64,000 nt of DNA, taken from NCBI RefSeq assembly GCF_020497125.1, contig NC_059077.1, positions 30,765,340 to 30,829,339 of the forward strand. The letters are read 5' to 3'. The position numbers and the translations under genes were made by a program. Position 1 is the stretch's first letter, and each line of letters starts with the position of its first letter. The DNA comes from Mauremys mutica. Lineage: Eukaryota > Chordata > Testudines > Geoemydidae. This document shows positions 23,721 to 36,156 of this stretch, in pieces. The notes beneath the pieces were generated by a model that did no database searches, was not told the DNA's origin, and was given only the letters and a program-made list of their open reading frames with translations.

Positions 23721-24194
23721 CAGTGGTTCTGAATCAGGGGTATCTGTACCCGTGGGGGTACTCAGAGGTCTTCCAGTAGGTACTCAACTCATCTAGATCA
23801 CTGTTTCTTGATTTGGCGCTCGCAGCCTCAAGGGTGGTCAAGGGATGGGTTTAGGGGGCTCGCAACTGGCTGGGGCCCCAGGCCAAAGGGGCCCCTCATG
23901 AAGCTAAGTTACATGCTTCAGCCCCAGGCGTCAGGGCTCAAAAGTGAAAAACAGGCTCAATATCACACTGAAATGTAAGTACAGTATTTACAGTCCAATT
24001 GATTTATTTTATAATTATATGGTAAAAATGAGAAAGTAAGCAATTTTTCAGTAATAGTGTGCTGTGACACTTTTGAATTTTTACATCTGATTTTGTAAAT
24101 AAGTAGTTTTTAAATGAGGTGAAACTGGGGGGTAGTCAAGACAAATCAGACACCTGAAAAGGGTCCGGTTATCTGTAAAGTTTGAGAACCACTA
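23721..24194. mobile_element. hAT-type element (CAGTGGTTCT family), 474 bp
   Basis: It begins CAGTGGTTCTGAATC and ends GTTTGAGAACCACTA, the inverted-repeat ends seen in Charlie-like hAT elements. The flanks are TATTAAAC (23713-23720) and TATTAAAT (24195-24202), an 8-bp duplication with one mismatch. It has no coding capacity. Confidence 0.85.
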
Positions 24195-24202
24195 TATTAA
24201 AT

Positions 24203-25302
24203 GATGGCAGTGTATCCTTTTGTTCTACCTAGACTTAGAGAAAAATAATGGTATCATAATACCTTCCTAGTAATGACTTATTTCCAGACCTTTCCCATTT
24301 ATTAAGTTACACAAAAAAATAAGCAAGACTTCACTAAACAAATATATTCTTGCTTCTCTATGTATTTATCCTAAATATGTCTTCTTATTTTCAATTGTAA
24401 ATAATACACATTTTCTAACCTTCTATGAGACACTTTAAATAAAGGAAAACAAAGAAGGAAATTCAGTTCAAGATGCCAAGCTGTATAAATCCAATATTAA
24501 GTTATCAAAAATTATTAAAGTCTATGTGATCCTATAATGACATTGCCGTGGATGATTGTTAAGAGCACCTAAAGGATTTAGGAGCAAAATTCTGTTGCAA
24601 GTCAGTGGGGCTTTTGCTCCTAATTTCATTTGAAAATCTCTCTTGTAAAATATAGAATACCTAATATTATCAGTATTATTTTCCAATTTTAGGGTGCAGT
24701 GCTGCATGCTCAGTCAGGCAGGGCTCCCACTGGAATCACAAGTTAAATTATTGAAATCTGAGAGTGAAGAAGGCATGAGCAGATCCTTAATTTGGGACAT
24801 AGCACACGAAAGCACACTGATCCAAAGCACCCTAAAGTAGATGGGAGACTTTCCATCAAATTCAGTGTGCTTGGGAGTAAACCCCTTAATTGAATGAATA
24901 AATGCATAAATAATGGACTAATTTCTAAAGTCATTCGGACAATATTCTTACATTTTTATACTTGTAACACTATATACGGTGCCAATGATGATTTGTCTTT
25001 ACACCACTTATGAATCTGGTTGATATTATGAAATTGCTGTACCACTGAGTGCCGCATTGTATGTGAAGTCAGCCACATCCTATCAGTGTTGTGTCATGTA
25101 TCTCCGAGTCCAGGAACAAGGGACGGTTATTAAACCCTGATGATGGCTCCTATTCAAATGAGAGAACTTCAGGATGATAGGATGGCTGAAGGTTAGGGAA
25201 ACCAGTCCAACCAAGTTCATTTGCAGAGAAGGAGTTTGGAGGAGTGGAATTTCCCCAGAAGCAGACAAAGAACCAAGGAGTTGATGCTCCCCTTTAAAAA
25301 CA
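24203..25302. other. AT-rich unassigned DNA
   Basis: No gene or defined repeat was recognised. A short CAAAATTCTGTTGCAAGTCAG / GGGCTTTTGCTCC palindromic repeat scrap lies near 24585-24620. Confidence 0.5.
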
Positions 25303-25613
25303 GAGGGTTTGTCTACATAGCAGCTGGGAGGTGTGATTCCCAGCATGGGCAGACATACACATGTTAGCTGTGCTTGAGCCAGCATACTAAAAATAGTGTG
25401 TCCACAATGGCATGGGACACAATGGCATGTGTCCACAATGGCTAGCCACCTGAGCACATATCCAGGGGGTTGGGTGGGATTGTACTCAGGTAGCTATCCC
25501 AAGCCATCACCTGAGCCACTGCTATTTTTAATGCGCTAGCTTGAGCAGAGCTAGCATGTGTATGTCTACCTGCACTAGGAATCGCACCTCCAGCTGCTGT
25601 ATAGACATACCTC
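25303..25613. mobile_element. Long-palindrome MITE
   Basis: The two halves are inverted copies over roughly 130 bp. GTCTACATAGCAGCTGGGAGGT at the left matches the reverse of ACCTCCAGCTGCTGTATAGAC at the right, and both continue inward through CAGACATACACATGTTAGCT and its counterpart AGCTAGCATGTGTATGTCTA. A TGTCCACAATGGCATG segment is locally duplicated near the centre (25399-25441). The ends resemble the other TCTACA MITEs, so a Harbinger-related origin is likely. Confidence 0.75.
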
Positions 25614-26149
25614 AAGATGGTGGGTCAGGAGAGACAAGGAAGCTTGGGCAGGAGAGAAGAACAGAGGACCATGTTTTGTAGCAAAGGCATCTATTTGTAA
25701 CTTCAGAATTAGCTGAGGAAGAAGGAAATGGCTTCCCAGGAGTTAGAGAGACTCCATGATTTGGAGGAGCAGCCACGTGCAGGAGGGAGAATCTTGGACT
25801 CCTTAGAGAACTCTGACCTGAGTCCCAAAGCATGCTGAAGAGTGGTGAGGAAAGTGAGACAGGGAAATAAATGTAGGTGTTTATTATTTTGTTTATATCA
25901 GTGTACTTTTTGTGCTAGCTAAAGTAATGAGTTGGTGTCTTCTAGAACCCTTGCAAGCCCTGCACATCTATTTGCTTTCATTGTCATGTGTCACTGAAGA
26001 GGTGAACTGTAAACCCAGAGAAGGGTGGAGCTGTGGGATAGGATGTGCTTAACATACAGGTGAGTCTGTGGTCTGCACTGGTCCTGAGGGGCTAGGGCAG
26101 CTGGACTGAGAGGTCTCATTTCCATGAAGGAGTGGCAGAGAACCTGTGC
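25614..26149. other. Unassigned DNA
   Basis: Nothing recognised. Confidence 0.5.
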
Positions 26150-26395
26150 TCAGGAAAAAGAACAGGAGTACTTGTGGCACCATAGAGACTAACAAATTTA
26201 TTTCAGCATAAGCTTTCGTGGGCTACAGCTCACTTCTTCGGATGCATAGAATGGAACACACAAACAGGAGATATTTATACATACAGAAAACATGAAAAGG
26301 TGGAAGTATGCATACCAACTGGAAGAGTCCAATCAATTGAGATGAGCTATCATTAGCAGGAGAAAAAAACCTTTGAAGTGTGCCAGACAGGCTAA
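26150..26395 (-). repeat. Structured-end repeat, subfamily A, copy 1
   Basis: Reverse-oriented copy with AACAGGAGTACTTGTGGCAC, AGACTAAC at 26186-26193, AAATTTATTTCAGCATAAGC, TTTCGTG and CACTTCTTCGGATGCAT. It then has a tail ATGAAAAGGTGGAAGTA shared with copy 2. On the minus strand it reads CCGAAGA, a 6-bp hairpin, GAAA, then GCTTATGC. The partner GTTAGTCT half is missing, so this copy is truncated at its far end. Confidence 0.8.
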
Positions 26396-26764
26396 GGACA
26401 CAGACAGGGCTTCAGCCTTTTCAGACCAAGGGAAACTTAAGAGCACATGGGACTAGTGGATGAAGACCAAACACAGCAGCCTGATGAGCGTCCATCAGGG
26501 GAAGCTCTGTCAGGGCTTTGTGGTAGTGCCTTTCAGCAGGGGATCTCCAAGAACTTGCCAGACATTGTGAGTTAAATATGATATTTACTCAGAGCCCTGC
26601 ATTGAAGGTACAAAGCATCCTATGTGAGCTGGGGGTGGGAACAATGATCTCTGATGTCCCTACAAAGGTTTCAACATATTCCTTTTGTGGAGCTGGCCTG
26701 AGGGTAATTCTGTCCATCCCTCATCAAGGCTGTGTGGTAGGAGCAAGAGGACTCCTTACTCCGG
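26396..26764. other. Unassigned DNA
   Basis: No feature recognised; the sequence is of ordinary composition. Confidence 0.5.
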
Positions 26765-26995
26765 GCATGTCTTCACTAGCTATGTAGTTGTGGCACCAGC
26801 ACTGGGAGAGCTCTTCCTGCACTATAAAAACCCCTACCTCCAGGAGGGGAATACCTACCATCACTGGGAGGTATGCTCCCAGCACTGGTGCACTGTCTAC
26901 ACTGCCACTTTACAGCGCTGAAATATGCAGCGCTCAGGGGGGTGTTTTTTTCACATCCCTGAGCGAGAAAGTTGTAAAGTGGCAGTGTAGAATCC
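26765..26995. mobile_element. MITE fragment with GTCTACACTGCC/GGCAGTGTAG arms
   Basis: GTCTACACTGCCACTTTACA (26901-26920) is mirrored by TTGTAAAGTGGCAGTGTAG at the end. The centre carries CAGCGCTGAAATATGCAGCG and GAGCGAGAAAGTTG. The left part (GGGCATGTCTTCACTAGC) looks like one end of a similar MITE, so this may be a nested or fused pair. I recall the CAGCGCTCAGGGG block as common in turtle MITEs. Confidence 0.55.
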
Positions 26996-27071
26996 TGCTC
27001 TCAAACTGTGGCTACATAAGAGAAAGCCAAAATATTCCCCTAGTTAATTCAGACTCACAATATTTTGTGAG

Positions 27072-27345
27072 GTTTCAGAGTAGCAGCCGTGTTAGTCTGT
27101 ATCTGCAAAAAGAACAGGAGTACTTGTGGCACCTTAGAAACTAACAAATTTATTTCAGCATGAGCTTTCGTGAGCTACAGCTCACTTCTTCGGATGCATA
27201 GAATGGAAGACACAGACAGGAGTTATTTATAGATACAGAGAACATGAAAAGGTGGAAGTACCCATACCAACAGGAAGAGAAGGTAAATACTCTCCTCACT
27301 GAACAACAGTGAAATTGGGACACACAGGGGTAAGCCCTATTGCAC
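27072..27345 (-). repeat. Structured-end repeat, subfamily A, copy 2
   Basis: Includes both halves of the end structure: GTTTCAGAGTAGCAGCCGTG, GTTAGTCT at 27091-27098, GTACTTGTGGCACC, and AAACTAAC at 27138-27145 (one mismatch to the expected AGACTAAC). On the minus strand it has CCGAAGA, then a perfect 6-bp hairpin (GTGAGC/GCTCAC), GAAA and GCTCATGC. It is in the same orientation as copy 1, about 0.9 kb away, and shares the ATGAAAAGGTGGAAGTA tail. Confidence 0.85.
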
Positions 27346-29584
27346 ACTTCAAATCAGTGACCGAGATTTAGTCAAATTTATTGTATTTTAAACAGGACGG
27401 TTTCATATTTAGTGCTGAATGGTAAATAACAATAATAAATAAATAATAGTTAATAATGTATCCTGTGTTCCACTAAGACAAGGAGCAATCTCCAGCCTCA
27501 GTCTGAATCCAGATATTTTTGCCTAACAGTGGGAAATTTTCAAGACCGAGAATTTCATCTTTGATGCTTGACTGTATATTCATTCATACTGAACTATTGC
27601 ACTTGATCTTGTTTTATATATAAAATTTGGAATGACTGGACAGCTTTAGTAATTACAGTGTTCTATCCTTTACCAATCATTGCTTTTTCTTACAATATTC
27701 AGTGATAGACACATGTTTACAGCACCACCTGCAGCATTGTTTAACGAAAGAATCTTTCACAATTCAGAGAAGTGTGCATACCCAGCCTTTTTTTCTCACA
27801 TACAAACAGCTCTTAAATGCACAGAAATGTTTCACACACACACTGTCAGGACTCTAATTGTCCCCAAGTCAGATAAGATCTCAAAGTGTGAAAACTATAT
27901 AGTAGGTGTTTAAACATAATGGGCTTAATTCTGCTATCATGGAAATCAACAGGAGTTTTGCCATTGACTTCAAAGACAGTAAGACTGGGCCCTACATTAA
28001 TATTTTTTTTAATTTAAAAATTAAAAATGTATACATTTAAAAATCTATAGCTTGTTATACTGTTGCATGTGTTATAATCAGTGAAATCATATATCTCTGG
28101 TTGTTGTGAGATTAATACTGTATATAAAATGACATCAGAAAAATTAATGTAATACATGTTCAGATTGAAGAGGAGTAATATAAACTGTCAGTCACAATTT
28201 AAAACTGAAGCTTACATTTTTACTATCATGATTATTTCAGCTGAGGAAATATTGCGTTTGCTTCAAATATTATTTCAAAAATTTAAATAAATGGGCTTTG
28301 ACTGTAGCCATCCTGTATTAATTTCCTAATATCTCTTTATTATATATATTTGTGCAGTGCCTCACACAATGAGTCTAGGGCTTCCAGGAGTTACTGCAAT
28401 ATAGATAAATAATAATGATAATAATTTATTGGCAGGAATGTTATTTGCGGGAATGTTTATTGGCAGGAATGTTAGCCAAAACATTGAATTTTAAGTATAT
28501 TAACAATATTTACAGGGAGTATATTTAGAATTTGTAATCAAGAATCCACGCCAGCAGCCCGATTTGAAAGGTTATACTCATCCAATTAGGCAACAAAATC
28601 ACACTGTGTGATCTCAGTACATAATCAAAACAGCTCAAATTTCAGATTTTAAATACTGAATACTACACAACCTTCTTTTGAAAGATGCAGATCAAGAAAT
28701 ACTGGTATACAGAAAAGTTTGGGGAATATACTTGAATAAGGAGTACTTTTGAGAAAATCACAACCTGTTCCTGGATAATTCAAACACTTAAAAAAAAAAA
28801 GATGGCTTCATCTAATCAATTATTTATTACATATTATTTACTCGCTTCTATTTTATATGACTTGCTAAAATGTTAATTTATAAAACTTCATATATGTTCA
28901 GTATGCTCAAAGAAAATTTGTAATCTAGAACAAAATAATGAAAGCTGCTTTTTGGATGGGGGAGGATCCAGTGGTATTGACACCACATTGAACTTGTTCA
29001 TTCCTTGATGGAGAGGACATTCGATAGCCCTAGGATCCATTGTGTATGTTCATTGCATACATGCAGATTTGGAAACAAAATACTCTTCCTGAAAGGTTGC
29101 AATGTACTACTGCTTTATTTCTCATAATCTAGATCCCTAAACTCCAAAAACCTAATTACAGAGAGAGAGAGTGAGTTAGCAGATCACTACTTAAGGCAAC
29201 GAAGCACAACTCAACATACCTACTCCAGACTGCTTTTTTGCAAACTGACTGCTGAAAACCCTGATCACACTCTTCCCTGAGAGCCCACTAGCATATAAGC
29301 AGGATCAGGAAACCTCTTAGAATTTAAAGTGATAGCTTGTAATTTCAGCAATTTTCAAAACTCCCGACACTGCAGCTCTAACATTGTTGTACTAATCATA
29401 TAGTGGCAAATTGGGTTGGAGAGGGAAAATATTTAAGTACCATGGAACTTCCCAGTGCACAGTCTGATTTCTTGATTTCATTGGGGACATTATTTCACCT
29501 GTAGCAAAATAGAATGGAAGTGCCAAAGTGTCTGAATGTACTGCATAAGACAGATTCCAGCTCATAGGGCCAATTCCTGTTCCC
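27346..29584. other. AT-rich unassigned DNA with old SINE/LINE scraps
   Basis: Contains a TAATTCTGCTATC...CATTGACTTCAAAG palindromic-repeat scrap at 27921-27991. A TGTGCAGTGCCTCACACAAT / CTACAATGTAGATAAATAATAA-like segment at 28352-28420 resembles one at 39412. A small tandem of TTGGCAGGAATGTTA lies at 28431-28475. No genes were seen. Confidence 0.5.
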
Positions 29585-30415
29585 TTTCAACGTAAAGAAT
29601 ATAAGAATGGTCATACTGGGTCAGACCAATGGTCCATCTACGCCAGTATCCTGTCTTCTGACAGTGGTCAATGTCAGGTGCTTTTTGGTAATCAGAGGGT
29701 AGGGATACTCAGAGCATGAGGTTGAATCCCTGACCATCTTGACTAATAGCTATTGATGGACCTATCCTCCATGAACTCATCTAGTTCTTTTTTGAACCTC
29801 ATTTTAGTTTTGGCCTTAACAACATTCTCTAGCAATGAGTTCCACAGGTTGACTGTGTGTTGTGTGAAGAAGTACTTCCTTTTGTTTGTTTGTTTTAAAC
29901 TTTCTTCGTATTAATTTCATTGGGTGACCCCTGATTCTTGTTTTATGTGAAGGAGTAAATAACGCTTCCTTATTCACTTTCTCCACACCAGGCATGATTT
30001 TGTAGAGATCTATCATATCCAATTTAGTCATTTCTTTTGCAAGCTGAACAGTCCCAGTCTTTTTACTCTCTCCTCATACGGAATCTGTTCCAAAACCCTA
30101 ATAATTTTTTTTTTGCCCTTCTTTGTACTTTTCCCAATTTTAATATATCTTTTTTTTGACACAGGGCCAGAACTGTGCGCAGCATTCAAGGTGTGGACTT
30201 CTCAAGGATTTATATAGTGGCATTATGATGTTTTCTTTCTTATTATCTATCCCTTTGCTAATGGTTCCTAACATTCTTTTAGCTTTTTTGACTGCCACTA
30301 CACATTGAGCGGATGTTTTCAGAGAACTATTAACAATGACTCCAAAATCTCTTTCTTGAGTGATAACAGCTAATTTAGACTCTATCATTTTGTATGTTGA
30401 AGTCAACAGCAAAGC
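29585..30415 (-). pseudogene. CR1-clade LINE ORF2 C-terminal part and 3' end
   Basis: The plus-strand text starts with the reverse of a CR1-clade 3' end (GGGTCAGACCAATGGTCCAT...ATCCTGTCTTCTGACAGTGG). Minus-strand frames give FGVIVNSSLK, VAVKKAKRMLG, ENIIMPLYKSLRSPHLECCAQFW (30412-30140) and DMIDLYKIMPGVEKVN.EALF (30031-29816). These match the thumb and C-terminal region of CR1 ORF2 (PLYK..VRPHLEYC.QFW ... MIE.YKI..G..KV). Stops and frame shifts separate them. The insertion is 5'-truncated before the RT catalytic motifs. Confidence 0.85.
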
Positions 30416-33400
30416 TCACTTTGACTTTAATGGTACAGAATCAAGATGATAATGAATTGTTTTGAGGAAAAATAATAAAACAAAACCACACCAACAGGAT
30501 TCCTTTGTAGGGAGCCATATCCTGCCATTGTTCCATGCCTGGAACTCCCACTGGAGTCCACTGAAATTTTTCATGTTAATTGATAGGAGGATATCGTTAG
30601 TAAATTGGTTTGCAAAGCAATTTTGGACTTTTCTGAAGGAAAAGTACTGTAAAAGCATCCTTACCATTCTAGTTGATCTGACATGGATTAGTTCTACCTT
30701 AATGTTATTGATTATCATTATTAAGTGATTGCAAATCTAATTGTTATGGCACCTAAAGCTTTTGTTTAGGAATTTTTATTGTTTAAATCTAAAAAAAAAA
30801 ATAGATAGATATTTTTAAAGATGGACCTTAATCACAATATTTGGATTTAGCTCCAGATTTTGACTTCCCCTTTCCCCTCCAAAAAATGTGCTGGTGTTTG
30901 GATCACTGGTTTTGGTTGAAGCCATTATTTAATTACAGGACATTTCAGAACAGATACCATGTTTCTGTATGAACTTGAATCATGCCTAACACAAAGTGGC
31001 CTGAATTTTGATTGGGGTCTTTGGTCATTATTTTAATACAAATATTAAACCATCCTAATAATAAATATTATATTATGTATTAATTTATATATACTCGTTA
31101 TAAATACTTGGGCACTGTTAAAAACAAGAAAAAGAACTACAACAAAATAAGTCATAAAATACATTTCTCAAACAATAAAATCATGAAAGAAATAAACAGA
31201 AAAAAAGAAGCTTTAAGTTTAGATGTAAATGAGCTCACAGATTCAGGTGTCCAACTCTCTAAAGGGAAGGACTTTCAACCCAGTGGTGCTAAGTAAGCAG
31301 AGGCCTGATATTTTATAACAGTGAATGGTGGGGGTTGGGGGTGGAGAAAAAGTTAGGTCAGAAGCCAAACATAAATTATAAGAGAGGCCATAAACATGAA
31401 CCAGATTTCACAAATAGAAAGGGGGAAAGGTTTGAAGAGCCTTTAATGTTAACAATAAAATTTTGAAGTTGGTTCTCAGCTTTAGAGGTAACCAATGCAA
31501 TTATCTGAATAAAGGGGTTACATGAGAATAGCAAGACAGTAATAAATTAACCAAGCATCAGAATTTTGAATAAATTTCAAGCAGAAAGCTAAAGAAACAG
31601 GATTACTAGCAAGAAGACCATTACAGTAATCGTGAGCAATAAGTGTCGCCTGATGCAGAACCTTGGCTGTCAAGTCCTCAATGTTGCTTTCTTCACTATA
31701 CAAATGTAATTTAAAGAAAAGTTGAATATTACTATACATATAACATCTTAATTAGGAATGGGCAAACTCATTCAGATAAAACAAGAACATACACAAATAT
31801 TTTCCCAGCACTTCCTGAGATTTGAGTAGGTTTGACAACTTAAAAAAAAATTGTATACTTTGAAATTCCTAATGAGAAATGATCATTGATCAGCTGGATG
31901 GACTATTCTTGTGCTTATTGACAGACTGTATGTTGCTCAGTATCCTGTCACACACTGGGATCAGCAACTGAGAAAACATCAGCAACTGAGAAAACAGACT
32001 TAGAGTCTGTGGTGAGACAGACTGCCTTTGGAGAGTGCATTAGCTCAGGATATATAAGGGATGATGGCCAGAGAAAGATACTTCTCACTGAGGGCTAAAT
32101 GGTGGCATTTAGCCATATCCCTGCACTGGGCACAGTGCACAGACACACTGCTTTAGAGACAGCACCAAATGGCATGCACTCCCAGGCTCCTTGGCTGTAC
32201 TGGGAAGAGAGCAATTTGAGACGCCATTATAAGTGATGTATTATAATGTGGCAAAGTGAAGGGAGTGAAATCATGGCCCTGCCTTATTTTCAGTTAGGTA
32301 AAATGTTATCAGTTGAAAAAATTCCGAAACCCAGTTTTTTACTGAATCATATATTAACAGGAACAAACAATACTGCACTGGTTGCAATGTTTATTTTGAT
32401 GTTTAATTCAGTCAACATCTGTGGATTGCAATGTTTTTCCATCCCTTCTATCTTCATAGAAATGTGCCACTGAATTGAGGGCCAACGTGCTGCCAAAATA
32501 AGATAGGTTTACTTCACAGTTTAGGCCCAGTGTGTTTCAGACCACATGAGAATCCTAACCATAACAGATGTAGTACAGTATACTCTCTCTGTTATCTCTG
32601 ACATACTGCAATCATGATCTTTTAAGTACAATTTGATCCTATATCCTGATAGAGTCCTCTGTTTTCATTATATGTCAGAACACACATTTTAGACCAGTAT
32701 TTTATAAGGAATAGCATCAGTATAAAATATGCAGTGGTTGTTGAACTGTTCACATTTAACTTCTCCTGAGACGAGTGTATAGTACCACAGAACTTTCTGT
32801 CCATCCCAACATAGACAGGGCATGGACAGCTAATGCTGAAGAAATAACTTCTCCCTTCTCATCTTCTACCTTTTGTTAACACTTGGGCAGGTATTAAAAC
32901 TAGGACATCTTGCGTGCTGAATTTCAGCTCAGAGGGAAGTATCTGGCTTCACTTGTAAATACCTGAAAAATGGGATCTATCATGGCACTGCTGACTCAGC
33001 TAGCAGTGGAACTAGCAAATGTGGCTATATTATAGTGTTGCTTGCTTATAACAGTGCCATGGTAATTAAGGCATGTCAAAACTACAAAACAAGTATAGTA
33101 AAGGCATGTTTTATGACAGAAACATTAATGCAATTTTTAAAACATAATTTGTTATGGTATTAAAAATGGAAAATTGTGTTCCAAGTCATAATGATTTAGT
33201 GCTAAATTACAGAAATAGTTGAAATGCCTAAACAGGATGGCAGTTGCTGCTATTCTCATGCATTACATATGCACAAGAGTGCTATGACAAATACATTTAA
33301 ATATTCTTAATGCTGCAAAACCTGGAAAGGCAATTAGTGGCAATAAAATTTGTATTGAATTTGGATAAATTTTAGACAATTAGCCTTCTTCTAAATGTAA

Positions 33401-34249
33401 TTTCTGGCCAAGTAATCCATAGGGACACATGACTTATCCACATTTATTACTCATTAGAGTAGAGTAATTCCTGTCATGGCTGAACATCAAGAGATTTATC
33501 ATCATAAATTCAGATCAGTTAATGGACTGAGTAGCCCTTTTCTCCCAAGTGCAAATCCCTAGGTAAAAGATATGAAATATAAATTGACCACAGCAAAAGA
33601 AATACATGGCTAAGGTATGCACTGTGGATGAATACAGTTACTATGTGCAACAGGTAGATACACATTTTTATTGTGTATTTACAAGAGATTGGGAAATGAT
33701 ATATGCTAGGTTTAGTTTTGATAGTTCACTTATCTTTCAGAGATCAGAGGTAATAGCACTGTAGTCCTAACTATATTTTGATAAGTTCCTCCCACATGAT
33801 TTAAGAAAAATACCACAGTAAGAACACAAGGTTTCATATTCCCTGCTCTGATTTCAGCCAAATCACTGTTCTCTTTCTGTGCTACTATTCTGCTAAACAG
33901 TAGCAGCCTAGGTATCTGCTCTGGTCTTCTTTTCTTCCTTCCTTTCTCAGATCTTGTTACCCTTGTTAATCAATCCGAAGTTCCTAAAAATAACATATGC
34001 AAAAAAACTGAGGCTCCTTTTTCTGATTTGGGAGGCTTCTTTCATCAGGCCAGGAAGGTGCTGATGGTTTGGTGACAGCCACCCTTTGCTCCATTTCTCA
34101 GCTCTAACAATTCCCAATAAGAATGAGTGACTAAATACAAATAAAGAGAATATGCTGTGACCTGAATCTTTATCCTAACTCAAAAAGTGTTTCATCCAAC
34201 CTGGGAATTCTTTATTAGAGGTTGACTTAAAAGATAAATAGGAACTGAC
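30416..34249. other. AT-rich unassigned DNA
   Basis: No genes or clear repeats. A 17-bp tandem duplication of ATCAGCAACTGAGAAAAC occurs near 31961-31996. GGATATATAAGGGATGATGG near 32048 looks TATA-like but has no supporting context. Confidence 0.5.
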
Positions 34250-36156
34250 TACAGAACTAAAAATTGTACTTAAGTACAAGTGATCATGACTTGATCACAT
34301 TTGTAATGGGCAAGCAGAATAAAGTCCCGGCCAGCAATATATATACTTAGTGCCTGAATAGGGCCAGTTTCACAAAGCTGAAAACAATTATGAGCCAAAT
34401 CAGCTGGGAGGAAGAATTTAATCAGAAGAATGCGACTGATAATTGGGAATCATTTAAGAATACCCACAATCGAGGAAGAAGGCTGTATTGGTTAAATAAA
34501 ATAATTGCTTGGTTCATAGAGGAAATGAAGGCACCTATAAAAATAGTATATATATTATATATATTGGAAGAAAGGGGTAGTTGATAGTGATGAAAATAAA
34601 TCATGAGTTAAGAATTATAGAAAACAGATATGAGAATACAAGGAGAAATCGGTGGCCATCAGAATAAAGGACAATAAGAAGGATTTTTAAAAAATATATT
34701 AGGACCAAAAAGAATCCTGACAATGGTACTGGTCCATTATAGACAGAAATGGTACAATTATCAATAATAATGCAGAAAAGGCAGAAGTGTTCACTAAATA
34801 TTTCTGTTCTGTATCTGGGGGGGGGAAACAGATATATAGGATCATCATATGATGATAACATTCTTTCCATTCCATTAGTATCTCTGGAGGATGTTAAACA
34901 GAAGCTATTGAAATCAGAGATTTTTAAGTCAGCAGGTCTGGATAATTTGCATCAAAGAGTTTTGAAAGCGCTGGCTGAAGAGCTCACTGGACAATTAATG
35001 TTGTTTTTCAATAAGTCTTGGAGCACTGAAAAAGTTCCAGAAAGCTGGAAGAAAGATAATGTGCCAATTTTTAAAAAGGGTAAATGGGATAACCTGGGTA
35101 AGTATAGGCCTTTCAGCCTGACGTCAATCCTGGGCAAGATAAAGGGGCAGCTGATACTGGACTCAATTAATAAAGGATTAAAAGAGGGTAATGTAACTAA
35201 TTCAAATCAACATGGGTTTATGGAAAATAGACCCTCTCAAACTAACCTGGATTTTATTTGTTTGTGATGAAATTACAAGTTTGGTTGGTAAAGGTAATAA
35301 TGTTGATGTAATCTGCTTAAACTTTTGTAAAGGTACTGCATGACATTTTGGTTAAAAACATACAAAGATATAAAATTAACATGAAACTCATTAAATGGAT
35401 TAAAAACTTACTAACTGATAGGTCTCAAAATGTAATGGCGAATTATCATCAAGCAGGTGTGTTTTCTATGGGGTCCTGCTTAGATTGGTTCTTGGCCCTA
35501 TGCTATTTAACATGTATATCAATGATCTGGAAGGAAACAAAATCATCACAGATAGTTTGCAGATGACAAAAATCGGGGGAGTGGTAAGTAATGAAAAGGA
35601 CAGGTCACTCATTCTGAGTGATCTGGATCTCTTGCCAGACTGGGTGCAAGCAAACAATATGCTTTTTAATAACGGTTAAATATAAATTTAGGAACAAAGA
35701 ATGTAGGTCGTACTTACAGGATGGGGGACTCTATTCTGGAAAGCAGTGACTCTGAAACTGGGGCTTGTGGTGGATAATCAGCTGAACATGAGCTCTCAAT
35801 GTGACACTGTGCGCAAAAAAGCCAATGCAAAGTTGGGATGCATAAACAGGGGAACCTTGAGTAGGAGAAGAGAGGTTATTTTACCTCTGTATTTGGCACT
35901 GGTGCGATCACTGCTGGAATACCATGTCCAGTTCTGGTGCCCACAATTCAAGAAGGACATTGATAAATTGGAGAGGGGTCACAGAGGAGCTGTGGAAATG
36001 AATAAGGAATTAGAAAACCTGTCTTATATTGATAGACTCAAAAAGTTCCATCTATTTTGCTTAACAAAGAGAAGGTTAAGGGATGACTTGATTACTGTCT
36101 TTAAGTATCTACCTGGTGAACAAACCTTCATACCTGTTGACAGGACCTGTTACTGA
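34250..36156 (+). pseudogene. CR1-type LINE ORF2 pseudogene, endonuclease end to thumb
   Basis: The longest LINE copy here. 34280-34390 reads the end of the endonuclease (SDHDL-like). 34390-34584 is the linker (MSQISWEEEFNQ). 34749-35267 carries the fingers: LKSEIFKSAGLDNLHQRVL, EKVPESWKKDNVPIFKKGK and KYRPFSLTSILGKI.GQLIL, then NQHGF. 35485-35547 has VLGPMLFNMYINDL. The catalytic FADD is readable at 35556-35567, but one frame off from the segment before it. 35746-36156 gives LGLVVDNQLNMSSQCDTV, PLYLALVRSLLEYHVQFWCPQFKKDI and RRLRDDLITVFKYL. At least four frameshifts and a stop between segments make it inactive. The copy stops within the C-terminal domain, before any 3' UTR. Confidence 0.9.

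Noticed and set aside
32040..32060. GGATATATAAGGG as a promoter
   Set aside because: No supporting elements or downstream exon.
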